64,000 nt of DNA, taken from the NCBI RefSeq assembly GCF_002575655.3, contig NC_053038.3, forward strand, positions 144,786,885 through 144,850,884, given 5' to 3'. The stretch's first letter is position 1. Every line of letters begins with the position of its first letter. The notes beneath the pieces were generated by a model. The model saw only the letters and a list, made by a program, of their open reading frames with translations, was not told the DNA's origin and searched no databases. This document shows positions 47,435-57,359 of the stretch, in pieces. The stretch is from Aegilops tauschii subsp. strangulata (Eukaryota > Streptophyta > Magnoliopsida > Poales > Poaceae). The translations under genes and the position numbers were made by a program.

Positions 47435-47599
47435 CTAAGAAACTCATGGTGGCCTGGGTATGGAGATCGATGGGTAAGCTGCATGGGCAAACTCGGCAGA
47501 TGTTGACAATGGAGGCCTTGTGGCGGTGGGGACCTTGCTATGGTTTCCAGCGAGGGAGGGTGTGTGTGTGTGCGCGCGCCCGAGGAGGTTTTGGTCTCT

Positions 47600-47639
<40 letters not shown>

Positions 47640-48203
47640 ATGGGGGCTGTGTTTGAGGAAATGATGCGGGTATTGAAAATTTTACTACGCGGTAGTCAGA
47701 CGCGGGAGTGTAATGCCGGGGCTATTGAAAATTTTGATGATGGTGTATTGCACAGGGTCCGGAGATAACAACCGCGTGTTATAAAACAGAAAATCCTCGG
47801 GGCGGGCATATATTTTCGAGGGATGCAGGCGGGATTGGGAACAAGAAAACTCACACACGGTCGAAACACAATAACTGTGTGATATCAAACAAAAAAAATC
47901 TGCACACGGGTAGATATTTTTGAGAGGGGAAGCCTCGTGGAGCCCAATGTACTGTGTGGATGTGTGCGTGACAGGGGCACCGGCGTGGCACACGGTTAGT
48001 TTGAGTGAACCATGTCTGTTGCGTCATTTGACTTGTCTAATGTTCATAAATTTGGCGAAAAATGACACGGGAGAGGGTCAGAACACGAACACGCTTTCAT
48101 GTGGACCGAATTTATGTATGAAAAGGGTGGTTTGATGTTCAAATACAAAATGCAAGTTCGATGTGGTACCTACCTCGCAAAGCGCACGGTATTGCTTGCC
48201 CCA
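47435..48203. other. CACTA-B non-coding segment with a (TG)18 microsatellite
   Basis: No supported gene. An uninterrupted TG repeat of 18 units is at 47603-47638. Confidence 0.75.
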
Positions 48204-48474
48204 CTCGTGTTGGCACGAAGGGAATCCTAAGCTATGAATGCATGCCCCCCAACCGAGGTTCACCTAGAAAAGTGCAAAGTAGCTAGCAGCCCCCCCTCGT
48301 GTCGGCACGAAGGGAATCCTAAGCTATGAATGCATGCCCCCAACCGAGGTTCACCTAGCAAAGTGCGAAGTAGCTAACAACCCCCCTCGTGTCGGCACGA
48401 AGGGAATCCTAAGCTATGAATGCATGCCCCCCAACCGAGGTTCACCTAGCAAAGTGCGAATTAGCAGCCCCCCA
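48204..48474. repeat. Tandem repeat, three units of 90-92 bp
   Basis: Units begin with ctcgtgt at 48204, 48296 and 48386 and share ggcacgaagggaatccta, gctatgaatgcatgcc and accgaggttcacctag almost without change. Probably a young internal amplification. Confidence 0.92.
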
Positions 48475-50040
48475 CACACTTTCAGTTAGCGGGCCAGAGA
48501 GGCATCTCACCAAGATGGATCGTAAAACGGACCAAGAATAATCCACCTTGGTCGTACAACCTCTCTCTTGTTGTTGGTCAAAGTGATGGCTGTCCATGCG
48601 ACCCCGGAGATTGGCTAGCTCGCCAATAATCACGGAAGTAGCTAGTCCCCGAAGACAACCACTGCATGCGTGTGGCCCAAACATATATATGTATGGAGAG
48701 GTGGTTTTTAAATACACAATGGAATAACTTTGCTGATAACCACACGGGCCCACGAATATATAGGCTTGTCGCTGATAACCACGCGAGGGAGTGTACCATT
48801 CGAAGACAACCACTACATGCATATGTACGGAGGTGATGTGTGCATGCATGTTTGAATACCATTTCACAACATTGCTGTGGCGCGTGCATCGAAAATCGTA
48901 CAGTCCCCACACAGAGCGAGGTCGGTTCATGATGTGTCATTGTACTAGCCACTTCAACTTGATGGGAGGGATTCATGCGTACACATGCATCTGTGTGTGC
49001 GCAAAAGGTATCATGTCATCGCAGAGCATGACCTATATATATATATACTGTATTACAAGCAAAAAAAAATCCCTCCTAGGTCAAATTAACCTCGTTGTCA
49101 GGCAAAAAGTAGTGATGGACCAAGCAGGCCCACAGATGGAAAGCATTGATATCGTTGCTAACTGCTTAAGTGGGTGCGAGAGGACAACCCCCATCACTTT
49201 GCATGTGGGCCAAACATATGTTGAATACCCAAAATGCACAACTCTGATGTGCCACATGCCTCAAAAACCGTAAACCCCCCACACAGAGCGAGGTTCATGA
49301 AGCGTACTACATATTATGGTCCTCTTCCCCCTCTTTGAAGCATACTATATGCTCCTACTGTAATACAACCCAAAAAGAATCCTCCTCGATGGTGAAATTA
49401 ATTAACCTCTTCTGATGTAGGTCAATGTGATGCATGCACCGATGATGGCCTCGTGGGCCCACAGATGGAAGCGTCACACGTGAGTGTCCTAGCTAGGATA
49501 ACCGCCGCCTGCGTGCATGTGGGCCAAAGAGGTAGTGTTGTGTGATGTTTGAATAGCCAATTTCACAACTTCGATGTGGCACGTGCCTCGGAAACCAAAA
49601 AGTCCCGACACTGAGTGAGGTGTACTTGTTCATGGACGGTACGTACAATATATATGCTAGTCCCCTCCCACCTCTTCGACGCGTACTATATACCACCATA
49701 ACACAACAACAAAAAAGATTCTACCTTCCTGGTCAAATTAACCTCACCGTCGGCTGTTCGTCGAAGTGATGGACGACGACCTCGTGGGCCCACAAAAAGT
49801 GTCACACGCAAGTATCGAGTGTCGTGTAGGACAACCATCGACTACATGTGGCCAAAACATGTATGTATGAAAGGGTTGTGTAATGTTTTAAATAATGAAT
49901 TCACGACTCTGATGTGGCACCTGCCTAACAAAAAGGCCAACCCACACGGTGGCTCACACTCATAGTGTACTGCGAGCCACCTGCCACCCCCCAGACGCAC
50001 ACACCCACACACGCACACACATTGCGAATCCACCACAACT
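48475..50040. repeat. Degenerate repeat array, period about 330-370 bp
   Basis: A landmark of the type cacaactctgatgtggcac-tgcct recurs near 48867, 49237, 49563 and 49902, together with cctcgtgggcccacagatgg and the words vacant of ORFs between. The array is older than the 90-bp repeat beside it. The first unit may extend back to 48148. Confidence 0.65.
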
Positions 50041-50955
50041 ACGATGCATGTTAAATTATCCCGCGGTGAACATATGTTCCCAAAGGAGGGACGTTTTAAT
50101 TTCTAAAAAAACAGAGATCATTAAGACATTTTAGTACATTAATTGATCAATTTTCTATGGGTATGATGTGCAAAAATCAAATTTGAGCTACATGCACACG
50201 TGACAGTGCACCTAAATGGATTGCAAAAACACATGTGTGTCACTGGGTGCATGTTTTACTCCCCGTGCAAGAAATTTCAAACATTGAGAATCTTGATTTT
50301 TAAATTCTAGTACATCCAAAACTTATTTGAAGTTCATGAAACTTATCGTGTTGTCATATGGACACCAATACAAAGTGGCATTGTACTTTTTTTTGTGTCA
50401 AATTTGAGACCAGTTTTGATGTAATCTTTTTCTAATTACAAATGGGAGATTATTAATAATTGGGAACCAATATCCCAAATGGATTATTTATTCGAACTGT
50501 GAGCTTTAGACCAACAATGGTTACATGCCATGCTTCGGTTAAGCAATAAAACGACATCATTAATCATCCAAATAGAAAAACAATATACGTGCCGCCACGC
50601 GACCCGTGTGCCGTGCGAGCAGGGGTGAGTTGACGGGACGCATGCGAGCAGTCCGCCGCGTAGGCAGACAGGGAGGCGTGCGTGTAGGTGTGCGAATTGA
50701 CAGAGGCATGCTCGCTGTGCAGTGTCATCGGGAGTCGTGCGAGTAGTTGTGTGAAACGATGGTAGGCATGCCAGCAGTCTGGTGCGTAGGCTCACCGGGA
50801 GGCGAGCCAGTGGTTTGATCGCCGCACGCCTCTCTCCTACTACTCCATATTAATGGTGCGCCCAAGCGGCCGCACCCCCATCCTCGCCACACATACAATC
50901 CTCTCTCTCCGCTTGCATCCTCGACGCCGCTCTCAGTCCTCAAAGCCATCAGTTT
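50041..50955. other. CACTA-B non-coding segment
   Basis: No supported ORF. The last 150 bp (50820-50955) are GC-rich and pyrimidine-rich and precede the start codon of the zinc-finger-like gene, so they may be its promoter and leader. Confidence 0.5.
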
Positions 50956-51961
50956 ATGAGGATGCCGCCGAAGTGCCCCATCGAAGGGAGTGGCGACGCC
51001 GGGGCTGCTGAAGCACCGGAGCACAGCATGGAGTTGGAGACAGAGGATGCCGTCATCGGCGGCGAGTTATCGCTGCACCCGGACGTCGTCGACGGCGTCG
51101 AGCTTCCACAACCATAGGCGGAGTTCCACACCGAGTCTTGTGACGACTTGGGCGACGACCCCGGCGACGACTCCGACGACGACCCCGGCGACGACTCCAA
51201 CGACGATGGACAACTGGTTAGTCATCTATACCCAATTATGTGTCAAATAGATCCTAGGGTTTCTCTGGTTACTCCTGCCTCCCCCTTTTTGGAATAGAAA
51301 TCCTATGGTTATGTACTCCCAATCCATGAAATCTGAGTAAGTTTCGTTAGATCCGTGTAGTGTATTGATTGTTTCAATGGTACAAGTGATAAGTGATTAG
51401 TTGTTTCATCTGTGCAAATGATTTCTGCTAGTAATCCGACTAGGGTTAGTGTTCGTGCTAATAATCCTATCCAGGACTTGACAACTGATTTTGAATGACC
51501 TACATATATGTTTGTGCCACTATTTTCTTCAAGATTGGTCTGTACATAGACGACCGTGCTTAAAAATCGAACCATATCTGGATATGTATAAATAAATAGC
51601 CATAAATTCCTAATCCTACTTCACGTCATGTAAACATTGATTTGATGCCAAATTTTGTTTTACTATTTGTATAGGTGCCGTCTGACGATGTGGACATCGA
51701 GGATGAAGATGGCCAGAGGAGGTACAAGAGTCAAATCCCGAGGGAGCTTTATGCGGGAAAGCATAACAGGCGTATTAGGACCTGGAACAGTGGCTATCGA
51801 TGCCCATTTTGCAACCACAAGCTTCATGACGCGTATCTAAGTGTTCTGGCGCATGCAAGCGGACGGGCCGTGGCTCCTTCAAGCAGAAGTATTCTCATAG
51901 GGTGGCGCACGACACGTATGCCGAGTACCTGGAGAAGCTTCCGGATCATACCGGCCTGTGA
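50956..51961 (+). pseudogene. Zinc-finger XS-like gene, two exons, broken
   Basis: Exon 1 (50956-51216) starts MRMPPKCPIEGSG and ends with an acidic run of GDD and SDD repeats. Intron 51217-51674 has GT and AG ends (ctg|gttagt, ttgtatag|gtg) and joins in phase 0. Exon 2 gives PSDDVDIEDEDGQRRYKSQ, then NSGYRCPFCNHKLHD and LSVLAHASG, close to the CCxH zinc finger of plant XS/SGS3-type proteins, which act in RNA silencing. Defects: in-frame TAG in exon 1 (51113-51115) and a frameshift after HASG; the likely tail SHRVAHDTYAEYLEK is in another frame, ending at 51961. No XS domain follows. Probably a captured gene fragment. Confidence 0.6.
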
Positions 51962-52136
51962 GATTAGATGTGGGATCGAACTATGTACGCTTGAGTATGC
52001 TTAACGATGGTTGAACTATGTACTTACGGTTGAACTATGCTTGTGTCCGCTTATTATCTATGTATGAGTATGTTTAATCTATGTTTAATTATGTCTAAAT
52101 GTGGTATATGGATGCAATCAGTTCGGTCGATGGAAT

Positions 52137-52370
52137 CTACCTCCGTCCTGGTTTATTGGCCCTCTTTGTAATTTGTCTTAAATTTTGACCAAAGAATTAA
52201 CTGACAAAATGTTAGTGCAGGTCAGGAAAAATTATATCGTTGGATGCGTATTTGAACATAGTGTTCAATGATATAATTTTTTGTGACATGCATAAAAATT
52301 TCTTAGTTAAATACTTGATCAAAATTTGGTACAAATTACAAAGGGGACCAATAAAGCAGGATGGAGGTAG
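52137..52370. mobile_element. Stowaway-type MITE (234 bp)
   Basis: Ends are CTACCTCCGTCCTGGTTTAT and the inverted copy ending ggatggaggtag, with about 60 bp of each arm complementary (tttgtaatttg / caaattacaaa and tttgaccaa / ttgatcaaa). The right flank is TA as expected; the left flank reads AT, so that side is mutated. Non-coding. Confidence 0.88.
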
Positions 52371-52375
52371 TACGT

Positions 52376-52516
52376 CAATCACACACGGTTCCCAAAATTG
52401 GAACCATGTCCAATGACTTTCATTTTGCCTGTTGCATCAATCACACATGGTTCCCAAAATTGGAACCGTATCCAATGACTTTCATTTTGCCTGTTGCATC
52501 AATCACACATGGTTGG
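52376..52516. repeat. Tandem repeat, 62-bp unit, about 2.3 copies
   Basis: Units start caatcacaca at 52376, 52438 and 52500 and contain ggttcccaaaattggaacc. The two full units differ at only a few positions. The motif cacacatggttc resembles CACTA subterminal words. Confidence 0.9.
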
Positions 52517-53446
52517 CTCTAGCAAACCGTTGCCTCCGAAATTCTTTGTGGGACAGAAAACCCTCACCACCCAATTCAAAAAATAAAAAAAGAAAACCCT
52601 CACCATCCCCACGTCACAAAAACCCTCACCATGCCCGCCACCCCCTCCGGTCCCCATTCACACCTGCACAAGCTCCTCCGCTTCTATGCATGGCACCTCC
52701 TATTGCGGCGGTAACCACTTAGCTCGACGCCTGCCACTGCCGCCAGGCTGCCGGCAAAGCCCACCGCATCTCGCCACTTCCGCTTGCCGCCGCCTATCAC
52801 CATCGACTTTCTCGACCCTGCTCGCGGTCGACCCAGCTTCGCTCGGTTGGGGAATCTTCCGTACTGAGGGTTCTTTCTCATGGACAACAAGGGAATTTAA
52901 AGAGATATTATCTCATCTCTTATCCCAGTTCATCTGCCTCCTTTAATCATCCGGCCGAAATCACCGTGAATTCATTTTTATTCGAGCTGATTTGAGGGTT
53001 TTCTTCCATTCATAGAGTGTACAGTCCGCAGACACATCAGGACTTTGCGGCCTCCGCCAGACATTCAATCTCACCGTACCAGATGACTTGAGGATGCGCG
53101 CGTATGTTCAATCTCACCCTAAATCTGTTGGCATGGCCTACTTTCCTGAACATATTCTAAATATTGCTACATTTGGATAAAAGGTGCCACATGCACCATA
53201 TACGTTAAAGGGGATTTTCCCCTCTTCTTTCTATATTAGGAAAATTAATGATGTATTGTCCTTTCGATTACTCCCATATTTAAATGACATCATGTTTACC
53301 CTATCTGTTTAATTATAGATTTTTGTCCTTCGATTTCAACTGCTGTACAGTTCTTTCAGTTTGGGCCCATATTTGCATTACCATAGTTTATTTAACAATC
53401 CTATCATTTTCTACAGCGCGTCCCTTACTATGCAACATAATCGGTA
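52517..53446. other. CACTA-B segment before the F-box gene
   Basis: GC-rich to 52860, then AT-rich. It may hold the promoter and a first exon of the following gene, but I see no ORF that I can support. Confidence 0.4.
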
Positions 53447-55063
53447 GTGCACAATCTTTCCCTTTACATAAATCAAGATTGCAGGGATGTCATACCGAAC
53501 ACAAACCATGGATTTACAATCGTTGCTACTATAAGACTTGATGAGCGTGGTGACTCCTATTTTGGCACTGGCCTTTGGAAAGAAATTTCTAAGTATTATG
53601 TACTGAAAGCTGGCCCTATAATTGCACTGCACATAAAAGGGCCTGGTCATGAGATATATGCTAACTTCTCCAACGATATCATCCGTCCAGACTTTGTTCG
53701 AAGTAAATTTTCTTTTTAAGTATCTGCATGCTGACTTACCCAGCAATATCAAATGAATTGTGTAGTATTTAAGCAACCAATTGTTAATCCATTTTCTTAC
53801 TATATTCCTACCTAATAACTTCTAGTTACCAATACACTTTTCTATTGCCCTGTTTTAACTAAATATTCCCTATACTCCCACTTCTATCAGAAAGCACCAC
53901 TAACAAGGAGACTCCAGAGGTGGAGAATGGGGCTGCCAACAAGCGGAGGCAAGGAGAGCAAGAACCGCAAGCGACTCCAGCAGGCCTAGACTTCATCAGC
54001 AACCCCCCGATGATATGCTGACAATCATCATCTCCCTCCTCCTAGTCAAATATGGGGTGCGGACAACCGTCCTTGCCTAGACTTCATCAGCAACCCCCCG
54101 ATGATATGCTGACAATCATCATCTCCCTCCTCCTAGTCAAATATGGGGTGCGGACAACCGTCCTTTCCCAGCGGTGGCACCCCCTATGGAACTCCACCCC
54201 TCTCGACCTCATCGACACCCACAAGCTCTTCCATGGCTATCACAAAAGCTTGGATGCATTCTCCAAGATCCTCGGCAGTCACCTTGGCCCAACCAGAGGC
54301 CTTAGAATGGGCAAGTTCCGTTCCAATGGCAAGGACCGAGCCAAGCTTGACAACTGGTTCCGATCCCCCGCCCTCAATCAGCTCGAGGAGCTCACTTTTG
54401 ATGATAGGCATATGCGCTCCGCCTCGCGCCCACGCTGCGCGTCTCCAAGTTCAGGAACTGCCATCCCCCCTTAATGACGTGCCCGCTCTTATTCTACCAC
54501 GACTGAAGCACCTCGAGCTCGTTGTTGTCTGCCTCCCAAATGGTGAGATGGAGCGCTTGCTCCGTGGCTGCACTGCACTCGAGTACCTTCATCTTCAGGC
54601 GATCAATGGGTTGAGTAGCTTCCACATCACCTCCATGATTCTCCGGACTATTTATGTGTGTTCCTGGTGTGGTAGGAACACATCACAAGATGTGTACCAT
54701 GGTATGGTCATTGAGGACACACCTACACTTGAGAGATTACTTGTAGTTGATCAAGAAGGTCCAACAATTACTTTGAACTCCTACCGAGGTACCTTACCGG
54801 AGATTATATTCGCTAGGTTCTTTGTTGTCAAAGCAAGGATGCTAAAGGTAATGAGCTTTGCCCTTCATTTACTTCGCAAAAATGAAGGGTTTGTTGATCA
54901 GCGCCGACGCCTGCAGCAGAATGGAATAGGCTCCAAAAATGCTGAATTTCATTTTGGAACTTCAGATGACAGAGTAATCGGAAGTCATCGTGTCGACCCC
55001 ATACATGACTTCTCAGTGGCTAACCCCTTTGCAAAAATTATGAGGTTTCCCAAGCAGACTTAG
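53447..55063 (+). pseudogene. Two-exon gene: unknown N-terminal domain joined to F-box/LRR protein, broken
   Basis: Exon A (53447-53702) encodes an unrecognised domain (FTIVATIRLDERGDSYFG, then GPIIALHIKGPGHEIYANF). A GT-AG intron (53703-53890) joins it in phase to exon B, which reads TTNKETPEVENGAANKRRQ and then the F-box (DDMLTIIISLL, LSQRWHPLWNSTPL). LRR/FBD-like sequence follows (LPRLKHLELVVVCLPNGEMERLLRGCTALEYLHL; then ARMLKVMSFALH). Defects: a one-base loss before the F-box, a 91-bp tandem duplication across it, and a frameshift near 54440. The LRR part is shorter than in plant F-box proteins I recall. F-box proteins select targets for SCF ubiquitin ligases; this copy cannot. Confidence 0.65.
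53984..54165 (+). repeat. 91-bp tandem duplication in the F-box exon
   Basis: Bases 53984-54074 and 54075-54165 are identical. The period is not a multiple of three, so it breaks the frame, and the repeat begins with a TAG-containing junction (gcctag). Confidence 0.95.
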
Positions 55064-55969
55064 ATGTGGTAATATTAGTTTGAACCTCTCTGGTATCCAT
55101 GTTCAACGGATCAGCGCGGGCCTTTGCAGCTGATGAGCTAAATTTCATTTCTAATATCAGTTTGAACCTTGTAATCTTCGAATTTGAGCCATATAACTAT
55201 GGAATTTGAACCTTGTAATATTTTGAGCTTTTGTGGTACAACCGTTGAAATGGCATCATACGAGACTCGTATTTTGGTAGCACTATTTTGACCTTAATAT
55301 GCAATGGTCTTAGATTTTATTAACCATTCTCGAATTTGTTTACCTTGTCGGTCTCATAGCACACGATCTGTATAGCTAACTCGACTGCAATCTTCGACAT
55401 TATTGCCCAAAGTTGGTTTCTTCAACCGTGTGCCCTGTAGAGCGCATAATTAATTATCGCACTCGAGTGTCCATCATAACCCTTCTGTGTAACTTTGACC
55501 TCATCACCCACGGATAAACTTATGACCGAAGTCATTCCACACACTTCGTTTTTACAAAGCCTTTTGCCAATAAACGCCCACGATTTGTCCCTCTTCTAGC
55601 CAACGCGTGGCCAAACTAGCTGGGCGGGAAGCTTGCGTGGTAAACTGCGCGGTAGCACGGGAACAACCTCACCGACGATACATTTGGCGCCTCTTCGAGC
55701 CCATGCGTGGTCAAACGAAATGCGTGCGGTGCAGTGTTGCCAAGCGTGCACTGAAATCCTCCGCTATGAACGCCATGACAAGACATGACGATTACAGGCC
55801 GACCGGCCCCCATTTATTACAGTGGCCATTTAACCATTGTCTCTCTTAAACCTTTCGATCGCGCCCCACCATTGCAAGAAGCACACCCACCATGAGAAAT
55901 TCTTAAAGGGTATCCTGCGCGGCTCCAATGGCGCTCTGAGCGGCTGCCGACAACGAGCAGCAGTTCACC
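55064..55969. other. CACTA-B non-coding segment between F-box and exonuclease copies
   Basis: No supported ORF. It contains more CACTA-like words (cgcactcgag, cacacacttcg) and a possible leader of the exonuclease gene at 55850-55969. Confidence 0.5.
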
Positions 55970-56648
55970 ATGCATGCCGTGGTGGACACCCACAGAAGGT
56001 TCACGGATCTCTCAATGGTGTACACCAATGACCCGGTCTGGGTGGAGCACTCCATCAACATCATGGAGTTGTTGCTTGCCGAGGAGAAGTACAAGGTGGT
56101 TGGGTTCGACCTCAAGTACACCCGCGCTCGTGCCCGGTATCGTCCCAAGGTCGCCGTCGCCTAGATGTGCGTGCGCCACCACGTCCTCATCTACCACTAC
56201 TGCCTGGCCACAAGACCTTGCGAGCGTATTGCCAGGTTTGTCAACAGCCCCCACTACATGTTCGCTACGGTGGACATCACCAATGATGTAGAGGCGCTCG
56301 AGAATTCGGGCATCGCCTGCCAGAATCTTGTCGACATCCAGGGCTAATACAAGATCTGGGGCAGCAAGGAGCATGAGAAGGACTCACTAGTTCACCTCGC
56401 CAAGGCCATCATCAACCCCTACTATAGATACATGAAGGATTCCTGCAACAAGGACAAGCGTGCCTGGCACCCGGCCTGGATGGAGAAACTCGACAAAGCT
56501 CATGTCATGTACACGGCCAAGGAGGCATACACGAGCTACGACATGTATAGGTGGATCGTTGACATGAGGAAGTGCCTCCTTCCCCAAAACGGCTAGGGAT
56601 CCAGCCGGAAGCAGAGCAATGGCAAGCGTCGTCGCAACAATAAATAGA
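55970..56648 (+). pseudogene. DEDD-type 3'-5' exonuclease (WRN-like domain), in-frame stops
   Basis: A single frame from the ATG at 55970 to 56648 has in-frame stops at 56162 (TAG), 56345 (TAA) and 56594 (TAG) and no frameshift. Exo I reads VVGFDLKYT, where the family has a D-x-E pair, so the second acid appears to be replaced by Lys. Exo II region is FATVDITNDVEAL, and Exo III is EAYTSYDMYR, with the Y-x3-D pattern kept. The basic tail SNGKRRRNNK may be nuclear targeting. Intact relatives degrade DNA or RNA from the 3' end. I recall such copies as common in Triticeae, often beside transposon sequence. Confidence 0.72.
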
Positions 56649-57359
56649 TGATTAGATCCCCGTTTCTCCTAGTTTAGTATGGATGTAATTGCTTACTTTA
56701 GTGTGTGGAAATGTTATGTGTGTAGTCACTTGTGTAATTGTATGCTTAATTTGGTTTTGCAATGCAGCCTTTTTAAGTATATATGTTGATGCTCTGTAGA
56801 CAGAGCAAATCACATCACACACGGACTAAATTATGGAACCCGTCGGTGATGATTTCATCAATCACTGACAATTGTATACCAGCAATCGTTTGCTGAACAC
56901 ACATGGCTTGTTAACAGGAATTGTTTGTGTTGTTATCGGTCTTCCCACACGTTTCCAATTACAGACCTGTTTGCCTCGTATCACAGATAGCTTGTTAAGT
57001 TGAACCGTTAATGTCCTCTTGGTTCATCCGAGTGAACCGTATGCCATATATCGAACACACCTTGATCTGGCTGACCATTTCTTTTGTGTTGCCTAATCAC
57101 AAACAGTTCATCTGAGTGAACCGTATGCTGTATATCGCACACACCTTCATCTGGCTGCCCGTTTCTTTTGTTCCTCCTCATCGCAAACAGTTAATTGAAC
57201 TAAACCATATGCCCTACATCGCACACGCAACTAAAATCTGAACCGTGTTTGATGCATCCGTCATCACAAATGTTTTGCATCTTTTTTGATGGTTTTTACA
57301 CCACCGTTTGCGATTATTGCACTGCACACAGTTTCGTCGAAGGGTCACTGATTGTAGTG
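56649..57359. repeat. CACTA-B right subterminal region and terminal inverted repeat
   Basis: From 56800 on there are repeated words such as gaaccgtatgc-tatatcg-acacacctt (at about 57027, 57117 and, weaker, 57204) and tcgcaaacagtt. The terminus is CACTACAATCAGTGACCC on the minus strand, ending at 57359. Confidence 0.75.

Noticed and set aside
47395..47664. Plus-strand ORF of 89 residues with a Cys/Val repeat
   Set aside because: It is produced by the TG microsatellite and lies opposite to the better supported minus-strand ORF start.
48204..48474. Regular repeats that could suggest a CRISPR array
   Set aside because: Units are contiguous with no unique spacers, the unit is 90-92 bp, and the genome is that of a plant.
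50949..51200. Minus-strand ORF with Ser/Gly repeats (SSPGSSPKSS type)
   Set aside because: It is the complement of the acidic GDD/SDD repeat in exon 1 of the zinc-finger-like gene, which has splice and domain support on the plus strand.
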